From Phycisphaerae bacterium (lineage in GTDB: Bacteria; Planctomycetota; Phycisphaerae; Phycisphaerales; UBA1924), in NCBI GenBank assembly GCA_016793805.1, contig JAEUIZ010000015.1, forward strand, positions 47,732 to 111,731: DNA of 64,000 bases. The letters are read 5' to 3'. Positions 16,976 through 25,562 of the stretch are shown here, one piece after another (positions within the stretch are counted from its first letter, which is position 1; every line of letters begins with the position of its first letter). The position numbers and the translations under genes are program-made. Under the pieces are notes generated by a model. It was given only the letters and a program-made list of their open reading frames with translations. It was not told where the DNA came from and did no database searches.

Positions 16976-18467
16976 CGCGGGACGGATGACGCGGCGGGAG
17001 GCGATGCGCGTGGGCGCGGGCGGGCTGCTGGCGGCCTCGGGAGTGCTCGGTGGAGGCTCGAGGGCGGCGGCGTGCCGCGCGGGTTTGGGCGCACGTGTGG
17101 GCGAGGGCAAGGCCGAGGCGTGCATTTTCATCTATCTGCCCGGCGGCGTGGCGCAGACGGACACATGGGATCCCAAGGCCTTCACGCCGTATCGAGCGGG
17201 GATGCGCGGGAGCGAGTTGCTGGGCACCTGCGAGTCGATCCCGACGGCCGCGGACGGGGTTCGGCTGGGCGCGGGGCTGGAGCGAATGGCGGGGGTGATG
17301 GACCGCGGGTGCGTGCTGCGGTCGCTGTCGTCGGAGGTGAAGTTCGGCGCGGTGCACCTTCGGGCGCAGCACTCCCTGATGACCGGGTACGTGCATCCCG
17401 CGGGCTTCAAGGCGCCCAGCCTCGGGGCGATCGTGGGGCGCGTGCTGGGGCGGCGCGACCCGCGCGTGCCGGAGTACATCTACATCGGGCGCGACATCGA
17501 CACCTCGGACAACGAGCGACTGTTCATCGCGGAGTACATCGGCCCCGGGTTCCTGGGGGTCGAGAGCGCGCCGTTCATGATCCCCGATCCCGGCGCGGGC
17601 CTGGCGACGCTGAGCCCGGCCGCGGGGATGACCACCGAACGCGTGGACCGGCGGCTCGCGCTCTGGAGGCGCGTGCAGGAACTGTCGGACCCGCGGCTGA
17701 TGGAATCACCCCGAGCGGCACACTACGCGCGGATGCTCGAGGACGCCCGCGAGATGATGGACTCGCCTGTCAAGCGGGCGTTCGACCTGGACGAGGAGAA
17801 GCCCGAGACGCTCGCGGCGTATGAGCCGGGGATCGGCGCGGACGGCGTGATGGATCGCGGGTACTACTTCGGCAATCGGTTCGGGCGCGGGCTGCTGCTG
17901 GCGCGGCGGCTCGTCGAGGCCGGCGCGAGGTTCGTGCAGGTCGAGTACCAGTACGGGCCGTTCAAGGGCTTCGACATGCACGAGCAGGGGGCGACACGCA
18001 TGGCGGAGATGAAGCGGCAGATCGACGGCCCGATCGCGCGGCTGGTGCTCGACCTCGACCAGCGCGGGCTGCTCGATCGAACGCTCGTGGTGATCGGGAC
18101 CGAGTTTGGGCGCACGATCGCGTCCGCTCCCGCCGCGGGGACCGAGCCCGAGGGCTTCGGCGAGCGGCACACGGGCGAGGACCTCGTCATCGAGAACGAG
18201 AAGATGTACGGGTTCCACGGGCACTTCAGCAGTTGCAGCGCCATGCTCTTTTTCGGCGGCGGGTTCCGCCGAGGGATCGCGTACGGGCGGACGGCGGATC
18301 GGCACCCGATGATCGCGGTCGAGCGGCCGGTCTCGCTGATGGACGCGCACGCGACGATCTATCACGCGCTGGGGATCCCGCCGGACACGAGCCACGTGAC
18401 GGAGGGGCGGCCGGTGTACGTGACGAAGGACGGGAAGGGCAGGCCGGTGATGGGGCTGCTGGCGTAG
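16965..18467 (+). CDS. DUF1501 (sulfatase-fold) protein
   Basis: The protein has 500 residues, starting at an ATG that overlaps the DUF1549/1553 gene by 11 bases. The N-terminus TRREAMRVGAGGLLA is a twin-arginine-type signal. The body is an alkaline-phosphatase/sulfatase-like fold: IYLPGGVAQTDTWDPK, GADGVMDRGYYFGNRF, VIGTEFGRT and GFHGHFS are typical of DUF1501. Family members work beside DUF1549/DUF1553 proteins, and the pair is likely exported and acts on a sulfated or otherwise complex polysaccharide. The substrate cannot be told from sequence. Confidence 0.9.
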   Translation: MPGDAGRMTRREAMRVGAGGLLAASGVLGGGSRAAACRAGLGARVGEGKAEACIFIYLPGGVAQTDTWDPKAFTPYRAGMRGSELLGTCESIPTAADGVRLGAGLERMAGVMDRGCVLRSLSSEVKFGAVHLRAQHSLMTGYVHPAGFKAPSLGAIVGRVLGRRDPRVPEYIYIGRDIDTSDNERLFIAEYIGPGFLGVESAPFMIPDPGAGLATLSPAAGMTTERVDRRLALWRRVQELSDPRLMESPRAAHYARMLEDAREMMDSPVKRAFDLDEEKPETLAAYEPGIGADGVMDRGYYFGNRFGRGLLLARRLVEAGARFVQVEYQYGPFKGFDMHEQGATRMAEMKRQIDGPIARLVLDLDQRGLLDRTLVVIGTEFGRTIASAPAAGTEPEGFGERHTGEDLVIENEKMYGFHGHFSSCSAMLFFGGGFRRGIAYGRTADRHPMIAVERPVSLMDAHATIYHALGIPPDTSHVTEGRPVYVTKDGKGRPVMGLLA

Positions 18468-18617
18468 GCCGGGCGGCAGGTTCACGTCGGCATGGCACGC
18501 GAGCGCGGTGGCGGGTCGGCGAGCGTGGTCGGCGTTCGTTATCGGTGCCGGATGCATGCCAAACTAACGGGACTCCTATCGTTCCTGCTCGCCGCGGAGC
18601 GCGGCATGGAGGGCGAT

Positions 18618-19847
18618 ATGGCACAGGGCGTCGGGAGCGGCGTGGGCGTTCGTCGGCCGGTGGAAGTGGCGTCGCCGGCGGTGGGGCTGGGGCGGCTGGC
18701 GATCAAGGGCGGGACGCCGGTCTCGGCCACGCCCGTGCCGTTCATGTCCACGGCCCTTTCGGAGGCGGACATCGCGGCGGCGACGGCGGTGCTCCGCTCC
18801 GGGATGCTCCGGGCGGCCAAGAAGTGCGAGGAACTCGAGTCGCGGATGGCTGCGATCTCGGGCGCGAAGCACGCGATGACGTGTGCGAATGGGACGTGCG
18901 CGCTGCAACTGGCCTATGAGCCGCTCATCAAGCCGGGGGACGACGTGCTGGTGCCGGCGTGGTCGTACATCGCGACGGTGTCGATGGTGGTAGCGCGGGG
19001 CGCGAGGCCGATCTTCGTCGATGCGATCGAGGACACGTTCCAGATGGACCCGGCGGACGCGGCCCGCAAGCGCACGCCCAAGACCACCGCGATCGCTGCG
19101 ACGCACCTCTACGGCGGGGTGGTCGACATCGGCGCGATCCAGGCGCTGGCGGGCAAGCACGGGTTGCGCGTGATCTACGACGCGGCCCAGAGCCACCTCG
19201 CGACGTACGACGGCAAGGGCATCGGGGCGTATGGCGACGCCGTGACGTACTCGTTCTACGCGACGAAGAACCTGGCCACGGGCGAGGGCGGGATGGTGAC
19301 GTGCAACGACGACGCGCTGGCGCGGGACATCCGCCTGCTGCGCAGCCACGGGGAGACCGAGAAGTACATCCACGAGCGCGTGGGGTACAACTACCGGATG
19401 AACGACATCACGGGCGCGATCGGGTGCTCGCGGCTGGATCGGCTCGAGGCGCAGACGAGGCAGCGGCAGGCCAACGCCGCGCGGTACGACGCGATCCTCG
19501 CGAAGGTCCCGGGCCTGATCGCGCCCAGGACCACGGCCAAGGGCACGTCGGTGTATCACCTCTACGTGCTGCGGCTTGATCTGGGCCGGTTTGCGTGCAC
19601 GCGGGACGAGTTCGCGGCGGCGCTGAAGGCCGAGGGCGTTCCGACGGCGGTGCACTATCCGAGGCCGCTGACGAGGCAGCCGGCGTTCGCGGCGTTCGCG
19701 GACGAGGGCGTGCGGGCGTCGTGTCCGATCTCGGAGCGTCTGTGCGAGCGCGTGCTGGCGCTTCCGATGCACCACGACCTCACCGACGAGCACTTCCGCG
19801 TGGTGGAAGAGGCGCTGGCGAAGGTGGCCGAGGCGTACCGCGCGTAG
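18618..19847 (+). CDS. DegT/DnrJ/EryC1/StrS-type aminotransferase
   Basis: The protein has 409 residues from ATG 18618 (GGAGGG just upstream); ATG 18606 in the same frame is possible. These PLP enzymes aminate keto-sugar nucleotides for surface glycans and antibiotics. The family pattern is clear: CANGTCALQLA, VPAWSYIATVSMVV, DAAQSHLA (PLP-pyridine aspartate), and the PLP lysine in SFYATKNLATGEGG. The C-terminal VHYPRPLTRQPAF and PISERLCERVLALPMHHDLT segments close the fold. No sugar-nucleotide gene is next to it, though surface polysaccharide genes lie 32 kb away. Confidence 0.9.
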   Translation: MAQGVGSGVGVRRPVEVASPAVGLGRLAIKGGTPVSATPVPFMSTALSEADIAAATAVLRSGMLRAAKKCEELESRMAAISGAKHAMTCANGTCALQLAYEPLIKPGDDVLVPAWSYIATVSMVVARGARPIFVDAIEDTFQMDPADAARKRTPKTTAIAATHLYGGVVDIGAIQALAGKHGLRVIYDAAQSHLATYDGKGIGAYGDAVTYSFYATKNLATGEGGMVTCNDDALARDIRLLRSHGETEKYIHERVGYNYRMNDITGAIGCSRLDRLEAQTRQRQANAARYDAILAKVPGLIAPRTTAKGTSVYHLYVLRLDLGRFACTRDEFAAALKAEGVPTAVHYPRPLTRQPAFAAFADEGVRASCPISERLCERVLALPMHHDLTDEHFRVVEEALAKVAEAYRA

Positions 19848-19900
19848 CGTGATTCCCGCGAAGTCGCTCGCGTTCGGGGTGGCGATGCCGCGCGCGGTGT

Positions 19901-20659
19901 CTAGGGCGCGGTGCAGCCGCGGGCGTAGGCATTGAGGAAGCAGATGAAGTCGAGGACGTTGAGGACGGGCGGCGTGGTGGACTGGTCGCAGTTTGCCAAG
20001 GTGAAGCCGGCGGCGAAGTACTCATTGAAACAAACGAAGTCATTGACATTGAGGGCAGGCGGGGTCGTGCTGCCGTCGCAGTTGGCATAGACCATGCACG
20101 GCGTGTAGGGCTCATAGGTGATGCGTCCGACCATCGCGGCGGCGGGCACGACGATCGCCGACCACGGGGGCGAGCCGGTGGCGGGGCCGATGTGCAGTCG
20201 CAACGTGCCGTCGGCGTATGTGGTTGCGGCGGGAGGGGACTCGGCTACGGACATCGTGGTGCCCTTGGGCACGTCGGCAAGCAGCGCGAATCCACGGCGA
20301 GAGCTGCCGACCTGCAGGAAGGCGACTGGGAATGACTGCACGCCCATGCCGGTGGGTTGGGAGGGGCCCGCCGAGATGACCTGACGCGAGTGCAGCAGCG
20401 ACCACCCGATCGGGCTGGCCTCGTACCCGACATAGGAGTCCGTTCGGCCGTAGAGGGTCAGGATCACGGGCGTTCCCGCGGGCACGTTCAGAGTGGCGCA
20501 GATCGACGTGAGGGAGAGCGCGGCGGTGGGGCTATCAGGGACGAGATCGAACATGATGCTGGGGGCAGTCGTGGTCCCCGCGGTGGCAATGGGAAGCGTT
20601 GTGGGTTGCGCGAGAGCGGTGGAGGCAAGGACGAGGACGGCGGTGGCGGTATGGAGCAT
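19901..20659 (-). CDS. Secreted protein with GC-type dockerin tail (cluster gene 6)
   Basis: The protein has 252 residues. The ATG at 20659 has GAGGAG upstream and starts a signal peptide (TATAVLVLASTALAQP). The middle ~160 residues are a beta-rich domain shared with the next two genes (SPIGWSLLHSRQVISAGPSQ; YADGTLRLHIGPA). The tail holds two dockerin repeats (YANCDGSTTPPALNVNDFVC, then NCDQSTTPPVLNVLDFIC) and ends RGCTAP. It is the last gene of a five-gene run with gaps of 11-32 bases, so it is probably the 3' end of an operon. Confidence 0.88.
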   Translation of the reverse strand: MLHTATAVLVLASTALAQPTTLPIATAGTTTAPSIMFDLVPDSPTAALSLTSICATLNVPAGTPVILTLYGRTDSYVGYEASPIGWSLLHSRQVISAGPSQPTGMGVQSFPVAFLQVGSSRRGFALLADVPKGTTMSVAESPPAATTYADGTLRLHIGPATGSPPWSAIVVPAAAMVGRITYEPYTPCMVYANCDGSTTPPALNVNDFVCFNEYFAAGFTLANCDQSTTPPVLNVLDFICFLNAYARGCTAP

Positions 20660-20670
20660 TGGCGAACTCC

Positions 20671-21429
20671 TCACGGCGTGGTGCAGCCGCGGGCGAAGGC
20701 GTTGAGGAAGCAGATGAAATCGAGGACGTTGAGGATCGGGATCGTGGTGGACTGGTCGCAGTTTGCGGTGGTGCTGCCGGCGGCGAAGCTCTCGTTGAAG
20801 CACACGAAATCGTTGACGTTCAGGACGGGGGGCATCCAACTGCGGTCACAGTTGGCGTAGACCTCGCACGCGTCGATGAAGTCCAGCCGCGTGTTGACCA
20901 TGGCGTCGGAGATGTCCGGACCCGAGAGGCCGAGAGGCCCCTTCGCGATGCCGCCGTCGAGGCGGACGTGGGGTGACGCGTAGAACGCCGAAGCGGGCGG
21001 TATCGGCGTGAAGTTCGCGACGGTGCCTGCGGGCGTGTCGAGGGCGACGAAGACGGCCTGCGTCGTGCCGGGCAGGACGATGAGGCCGTACGGCGGGAGG
21101 TTGAGCGTCGTGGGCGAGCCCGGCCCGGCGCTGATGCCCTGGAGCGGGAAGAACAGTTGCATCCATGCCCCTGGGTTGGTGGAGGTGCCGACGTAGGTGC
21201 CGAGGTGGTACCAAAGCCGAGCCGTGACCGTGGTGAGCGCGGGCGCGCTGAGGGTGAGTTGGAGTGCAACGAGGCGCGAGCCGCCGGGACGGGAGGTCGA
21301 GAGGTCGAACATGAATCCGGAGGCCGTGCCGCCGCCGGCGAAGGTGGTGATGAGGGACTCCTGGGCGGGGACGCCGGTGGCGAGGGCGAGCGGAGTGAAG
21401 ACGAGAGCGAGCGAGCGGGCATGGGGCAT
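20671..21429 (-). CDS. Secreted protein with GC-type dockerin tail (cluster gene 5)
   Basis: The protein has 252 residues, the same length as its downstream neighbour and clearly paralogous (PGAWMQLFFPLQGISAGPGS; YASPHVRLDGGIA). The signal peptide is SLALVFTPLALATGVPAQ. Two dockerin repeats close the protein; one has the variant NCDRSWMPPVLNVNDFVC. The ribosome site is GGAGG, 8 bases before the ATG. Eleven bases separate it from the next gene. Confidence 0.88.
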   Translation of the reverse strand: MPHARSLALVFTPLALATGVPAQESLITTFAGGGTASGFMFDLSTSRPGGSRLVALQLTLSAPALTTVTARLWYHLGTYVGTSTNPGAWMQLFFPLQGISAGPGSPTTLNLPPYGLIVLPGTTQAVFVALDTPAGTVANFTPIPPASAFYASPHVRLDGGIAKGPLGLSGPDISDAMVNTRLDFIDACEVYANCDRSWMPPVLNVNDFVCFNESFAAGSTTANCDQSTTIPILNVLDFICFLNAFARGCTTP

Positions 21430-21452
21430 GAGAGGTGCCTCCGAGGTGGTGT

Positions 21453-22226
21453 TCAGGGCCCCGCGCATCCGAGCGCGAACTTGTTCAGGAAGCAGATGAA
21501 GTCGAGCACGTTGAGGATCGGGGGCGTGGTGGACTCGTCGCAGTTGGCGCGGCAGGGCCCAGTGCCGAAGCACCCCGCGGCGTAGACCTCGTTGAAGCAG
21601 ATGAAGTCGTTGACGTTGAGGGCGGGCTTGATCCGGCTCTGGTCGCAGTTCGCGTAGGCCGGGCAGGCCTCGTAGGCGTAATAGGTGAGCACGCCCGCGA
21701 GCGGGGCGACGGGCTCGAGGACGGCGGCGCCGAAGCCCGGGGCATCCGCGGCGGGTCCGGCGTCGAGGCGGAGCGTCGCGTTCGCGTATGACGCGGCGGC
21801 GGGAGGGACGGAGCTGAAGCCTATGGCCGAAGCCTGGCTTGCCAGCATGAGCATCACGCCGGTGGTCTGGCTCGCGGGGATGAGGATGAATGGATCGGAG
21901 AACTGGACGGTGAAGCAGGTCTGGGCCGACGGGCCGGCGGCCGGGACGGTGAAGGAGGTGACGCCGCCGGTCCAGCCGATGGACGACGCGGTGTTGCCGG
22001 CGTGCGTGCCGGGGCGGGTCCAGGCGGTGAGCGTGACCTGCGTCCCCGCGGGCGCGTCGATGCGCAGGCACAAGTGGCTGATGAAGTACGGATCGGACGT
22101 GAGGGAGGTGAGATCGAAGAAGAAGGCGGCGGCGTGGCCCGTCGGCGCGGCGGCCAAGGGCAGCGACACCGGCTGGGCCGCGGAGGCGGACGCGAGGACG
22201 AGGACGGCGAGGCCGGCGTGACGCAT
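21453..22226 (-). CDS. Secreted protein with GC-type dockerin tail (cluster gene 4)
   Basis: The protein has 257 residues and is a third member of the paralogous set (SSIGWTGGVTSFTVPAAGPS; YANATLRLDAGPA). The signal peptide is HAGLAVLVLASASAAQP. The first dockerin repeat is followed by an odd spacer, CFGTGPCRANCDESTTPPIL, which adds two cysteines. A GGGAG ribosome site precedes ATG 22226. It is in the middle of the presumed operon. Confidence 0.88.
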   Translation of the reverse strand: MRHAGLAVLVLASASAAQPVSLPLAAAPTGHAAAFFFDLTSLTSDPYFISHLCLRIDAPAGTQVTLTAWTRPGTHAGNTASSIGWTGGVTSFTVPAAGPSAQTCFTVQFSDPFILIPASQTTGVMLMLASQASAIGFSSVPPAAASYANATLRLDAGPAADAPGFGAAVLEPVAPLAGVLTYYAYEACPAYANCDQSRIKPALNVNDFICFNEVYAAGCFGTGPCRANCDESTTPPILNVLDFICFLNKFALGCAGP

Positions 22227-22237
22227 GGGCGGACTCC

Positions 22238-23071
22238 CTAGGGCGCGCTGCACCCCGCGGCGAAGTTCTCGTTGAAGCAGATGAAGTCGTTGACGTTCAT
22301 GGTCGGCGGGGTCGTGCTGCGGTCGCAGTTGGCCCGGGGGTCGCCGACGGCAAAGAGATTGTTGAAGCAGACGAAGTCATTGACGTTCAAGTACGGCGAG
22401 ATCGTGCTCCCGTCGCAGTTGGGGTAGCACAGGCCGGGGGAGAGCCAGATGGCGTCGGCGCTGACGGACCAGGTCTGGGACGGGTGCGTGATCGTGGGAT
22501 CGGCGAGCGAGAAGTCGAGGCGGTCGACCTGTGTGACCAGGGCCGACCAGGTCGGGTTCGCGGGCGCGCTCGGGCCAAGCGCGATGAAGTTCCATCCGAA
22601 CGAGGGCGAGGCGGCCACGGGGTCGAGCGTGACAGTGTGGTGCCGCCAGACGCCCGTCGGGCCGAGCCCCTGGAGGTTGCCGTTATACGCGCCCCAGTCG
22701 TCGGACGGGTCGGCGGGCGTGCCGTTGAACGAGACGAGGATGACGGCGGGTGCGAGGTTGGCGACGGGGAGGTCGCTCGCGTCGACACGAAGGGCCACGA
22801 CGATGTAGCCGACGCGGCGGGCGCGGAAGTTCCCGGTTGGTCCGGGTGCGTTCGCGGCGCAGCGGAGGACGGGGGCCGTCGTGGTGAACGGCGTGGACTG
22901 GAAGCGCCAGGACCCGTTGACGCCGCCGGGCGTGGTCGGTCCTTCGCCGGCGGCGCCAAACGTCCATCCCGCGGCGTTGGTCCCGCCTTCGAAGGACTCG
23001 GAATAGGCCTGCCCGAGCGCGGCGGGACTGACGACGAGCAGGGCCGAAAGTGTGACTGGGATCGATCGCAT
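22238..23071 (-). CDS. Secreted protein with GC-type dockerin tail (cluster gene 3)
   Basis: The protein has 277 residues. The signal peptide SIPVTLSALLVVSPAALGQ is followed by YSESFEGGTNAAGWTFG, the start of a jelly-roll-like domain of the type seen in many carbohydrate-binding modules. The domain is shared with the upstream gene (GTPADPSDDWGAY block in both). Two dockerin repeats close the protein, starting CYPNCDGSTISPYLNVNDF. The ribosome site is weak, so coupling to the upstream gene is likely (32-base gap). Confidence 0.88.
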   Translation of the reverse strand: MRSIPVTLSALLVVSPAALGQAYSESFEGGTNAAGWTFGAAGEGPTTPGGVNGSWRFQSTPFTTTAPVLRCAANAPGPTGNFRARRVGYIVVALRVDASDLPVANLAPAVILVSFNGTPADPSDDWGAYNGNLQGLGPTGVWRHHTVTLDPVAASPSFGWNFIALGPSAPANPTWSALVTQVDRLDFSLADPTITHPSQTWSVSADAIWLSPGLCYPNCDGSTISPYLNVNDFVCFNNLFAVGDPRANCDRSTTPPTMNVNDFICFNENFAAGCSAP

Positions 23072-23103
23072 GAGCAGTTCCGTTCGAGGACGGCCACATC
23101 GTC

Positions 23104-23931
23104 TCACGGCGCGCTGCAACCGGCCGCGAACCTGTTCATGAAGCACACGAAGTCGAGCACGTTGAGGATCGGGGGTGTGGTGGACTCGTCGCAGTTGGCG
23201 AACGAATCCCCGGCCGCGAATCGCTCGTTGAAACAGATATAGTCGTTGACGTTCAGATAGGGCGGTTGCGTGCTCGTGTCGCAGTTCGGGTAGCAGCCGA
23301 CCCCGGAGCGGCCGACGATGTCGGCCCCGACCGTCCACATCTGGAAGATGTAGAAGAGCGTCGGGTCGCCGAACCAGAACTCGAGGCGATCGACCTGGGC
23401 CATGAGCGCGGGCCAGGTGGGCGAGGCGGGGGAGTTGGGCCCAAACTGGATGAAGTTCCAACCCGCCGGGAGCGAGGCGGCCTGGGCGGAGACCGGGAAC
23501 TGGTGGAACTTCCAGACGCCGGGGCCGCCGAGCGTCTGCGTGCTCAGCCGATAGGCGCCCCAGTCGTCGGAGGGGTCCGCGGGCGTGCCGTTGAGCGACA
23601 CGAGCACCGCCGCCGGGGTCAGGCTCGCCGTGGCAAAGTCCGAGGCGATCACCTGCAGGGCGGCGTAGACGCTCGAGTGCGAGCGCAGGCGATACTCGCC
23701 CGTGAACCCAGCCGCGTTGTTCGCGCAGCGGATTCTCGGGACCGTGGTGTCGAGCCCCTCGGCACGGTAGAACCATGTCCCCACGTAGCCGCCGGGCGTC
23801 GTCGGGCCCTGCACCGGCGCGCCAAAGGACCAGCCCCCGGCATTCGAGCCGCCCTCGAAACTCTCCGTCGCCTGCGCGAGGACAGGCAACGCGGCACCGA
23901 GCACGACGCCACAGGCAAGTCGGATTCGCAT
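23104..23931 (-). CDS. Secreted protein with GC-type dockerin tail (cluster gene 2, operon start)
   Basis: The protein has 275 residues and is a paralog of the downstream gene (ATESFEGGSNAGGWSFGAPV; GTPADPSDDWGAYRL). The signal peptide is RIRLACGVVLGAALPVLAQ and a GGGAG ribosome site precedes ATG 23931. Two dockerin repeats end the protein. A good promoter lies about 50 bases upstream, so this is taken as the first gene of a five-gene operon of dockerin-tailed proteins. Confidence 0.88.
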   Translation of the reverse strand: MRIRLACGVVLGAALPVLAQATESFEGGSNAGGWSFGAPVQGPTTPGGYVGTWFYRAEGLDTTVPRIRCANNAAGFTGEYRLRSHSSVYAALQVIASDFATASLTPAAVLVSLNGTPADPSDDWGAYRLSTQTLGGPGVWKFHQFPVSAQAASLPAGWNFIQFGPNSPASPTWPALMAQVDRLEFWFGDPTLFYIFQMWTVGADIVGRSGVGCYPNCDTSTQPPYLNVNDYICFNERFAAGDSFANCDESTTPPILNVLDFVCFMNRFAAGCSAP

Positions 23932-23979
23932 GGACGGGGCTCCCGGGGTCCGCCGGCGCCGCGATGGACCACGCCCGGC

Positions 23980-24007
23980 AGCATACCAGAGGGCCGATGC
24001 GTTGCAA
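23980..24007 (-). promoter_or_regulatory. Promoter of the dockerin operon
   Basis: On the minus strand: TTGCAA (24007-24002), 16-base spacer, TATGCT (23985-23980), preceded by TGG (extended -10). The sequence TATGCTGCC recurs at the promoters of the genes starting at 24997 and 31294. Confidence 0.6.
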
Positions 24008-24088
24008 GCAGAATCCGGCGATACTCGACGGCGATCCCGCGATCGGGGGTGCCCGGGATCGAAGTTCAGCGATGCGGAGCGGGAGGGC

Positions 24089-24997
24089 TCAGGGGCAGCC
24101 CGCCGCGAACGCGTTGAGGAAGCACGTGAAGTCGTTGACGTTGAGGATGGGCGGCGAGGTGCTGTAGTCGCAGTTGGCCCGCGTGTCGCCGGCCGCGAAG
24201 AGGTTCTGGAAGCAGATGAAGTCGTTGACGTTGAGGATGGGCGACGAGGTGCTGCTGTCGCAGTTCGCGTAGCACGACGGGCCGCCGCCGGAGGGCCGGA
24301 AGCCCGCGAGCCCGCGGATGTCAGTCTGGCCGGTGGGCCCGATGACAGTCGTGGCGCCCGTGATGTAATCGACGGTGACGAGGTTCGCCCGCGCCGCATA
24401 CAAGAGCGTGCCCGAGGCGTACTCGAGGGCCTGGTTGTCGGTGCCGGCCGCGCCCCCGATGAGCGTCGCGGCGCCGGTCGTGATGTCGATCTTGAACACC
24501 TGCCCCGACCCGATGTCGAGGGCGAAGATGTCGTCCGCGGGCGTGCTGCACAGGCCCTGGAGCAGGCTGCGCCCCGTCGGCCCGATGTCCGTCACATTGC
24601 ACGTGGTCAGGTCGATGCGGTGGAACGAGTCGGCGGTGCTGTTGTCCTGGATCGCGTAGACGATGTCGCCGTTGGCGACCGCAAGGCCGCGGAGGTCACG
24701 GGCGGTTCCGAAGTCGCACAGGAGCGAGCCCGCGCCGGTGGCGGGGTTGATGCGGATGATCTTGTTGGTATCGCCGGGCACCGCGGTGTTGCGAGCCCGG
24801 GACGCGATGATGTCCCCGTTCGAGAGCATCGCGGCGGCGTTGAGCCGATCGAAGCCCGTCGGCCCCACGAGCGTGGCCGCCCCCGTCGATGTGTTCAGTG
24901 TGTACAGGCTCCCGCCGAAGGTCACGGCGTAGAGCGGGGCCTGGGCCAGAGCGGAACCGGCAGAAGCGAGCACGGCGAGAACGGACAGTCGGCGCAT
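24089..24997 (-). CDS. Secreted repeat protein with GC-type dockerin tail (cluster gene 1)
   Basis: The protein has 302 residues. An excellent ribosome site (AAGGAGG) precedes ATG 24997. After the signal peptide (LSVLAVLASAGSALAQ) the body has five or six short repeats with the pattern (T)TGAATLVGPTG / INPATGAGSLL / IDITTGAATLIGG, a beta-propeller-like layout as in NHL or DUF4394-type proteins. Two dockerin repeats follow (CYANCDSSTSSPILNVNDF). It has its own promoter and is separated from the operon by 157 bases. Confidence 0.88.
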   Translation of the reverse strand: MRRLSVLAVLASAGSALAQAPLYAVTFGGSLYTLNTSTGAATLVGPTGFDRLNAAAMLSNGDIIASRARNTAVPGDTNKIIRINPATGAGSLLCDFGTARDLRGLAVANGDIVYAIQDNSTADSFHRIDLTTCNVTDIGPTGRSLLQGLCSTPADDIFALDIGSGQVFKIDITTGAATLIGGAAGTDNQALEYASGTLLYAARANLVTVDYITGATTVIGPTGQTDIRGLAGFRPSGGGPSCYANCDSSTSSPILNVNDFICFQNLFAAGDTRANCDYSTSPPILNVNDFTCFLNAFAAGCP

Positions 24998-25046
24998 GAT
25001 TGCCTCCTTGACAAGGGCGCCGCGCGGCAGCGCGGGTGCCCGGGGC

Positions 25047-25074
25047 AGCATATCACACGCCCTGATTCCGGCAA
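25047..25074 (-). promoter_or_regulatory. Promoter of the repeat/dockerin gene at 24997
   Basis: On the minus strand: TTGCCG (25074-25069), 16-base spacer, TATGCT (25052-25047). The bases after it (GCCCCGGG) match those after the TATGCT box before the subtilase gene. Confidence 0.5.
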
Positions 25075-25111
25075 CAGCAAAGACACCGGGCCCACGTGGG
25101 CGAGCCCGGTG
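25073..25111 (-). terminator. Terminator of the Cys-rich protein gene
   Basis: On the minus strand CACCGGG pairs with CCCGGTG, with an inner GCCCA/TGGGC stem, followed by TCTTTGCTGTT. It begins 27 bases after the stop at 25138. Confidence 0.65.
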
Positions 25112-25137
25112 CGAACGAGGACGATGCCCTGCGGCGA

Positions 25138-25476
25138 TCAGCCGCAGCACCCCCCGCCGCCGCCACAGCACCCGCCGCCGCAACCGCAGCAGTCGGCGTT
25201 GGCGGGCGTGGCCGCGGCGCCACAGCCGCAGGAGCCGCACCCGCAGGCGTCGCCGCAGCAACACCTGTTGGCGAGGCTTTGGGTGGTTGGGGTCGCGGGC
25301 GTGGCGGCCGCGATTCCGCAGCACCCGCACGACCCGCAGCCGCAGGCGTCCCCGCAGCAGCACCCGCTGCCGCAGCAGCAGGCTTGGGTGGAGGTGACCG
25401 GCGCGCTCGCGGGCCCGAGGCTGGCCATCGAAACCGCGCCGCCACAACAGAGCACGAACATGCATAGCGTCTTCAT
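25138..25476 (-). CDS. Secreted Cys/Gly-rich protein, metallothionein-like
   Basis: The protein has 112 residues, with a signal peptide of about 31 residues (KTLCMFVLCCGGAVSMASLG...) and a mature part of ~80 residues with 25 Cys and about as many Gly. Two near-identical repeats (CCCGDACGCGSCGC) are separated by an Ala/Thr/Pro linker, then come CCGCGGGCC and GGGGGCCG. There is no His. The Cys pairs and C-G-C triplets are what metal-thiolate proteins use, so periplasmic or cell-surface metal binding is the first guess; a disulfide-linked wall protein is the other. A ribosome site (AAAGGAAA) precedes the ATG. A terminator follows. I know no named family for it. Confidence 0.8.
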   Translation of the reverse strand: MKTLCMFVLCCGGAVSMASLGPASAPVTSTQACCCGSGCCCGDACGCGSCGCCGIAAATPATPTTQSLANRCCCGDACGCGSCGCGAAATPANADCCGCGGGCCGGGGGCCG

Positions 25477-25562
25477 GAGACGTTTCCTTTCGTTGGATGT
25501 GATCTTGCATCGCCGCGCACGCGCGCGGCCGACCGAACTCGAACAGCGTCAACGCCGTCGAT

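Noticed and set aside
19901..24250. Many similar ~60-base DNA repeats that could be taken for a CRISPR array or mobile repeats
   Set aside because: They lie in coding frame at the 3' ends of genes and encode the dockerin repeats; spacing is that of genes, and there are no spacers or inverted ends.
25138..25476. GC-rich direct repeats as a CRISPR or satellite
   Set aside because: The repeats are in frame within one secreted protein gene and vary as codons do.
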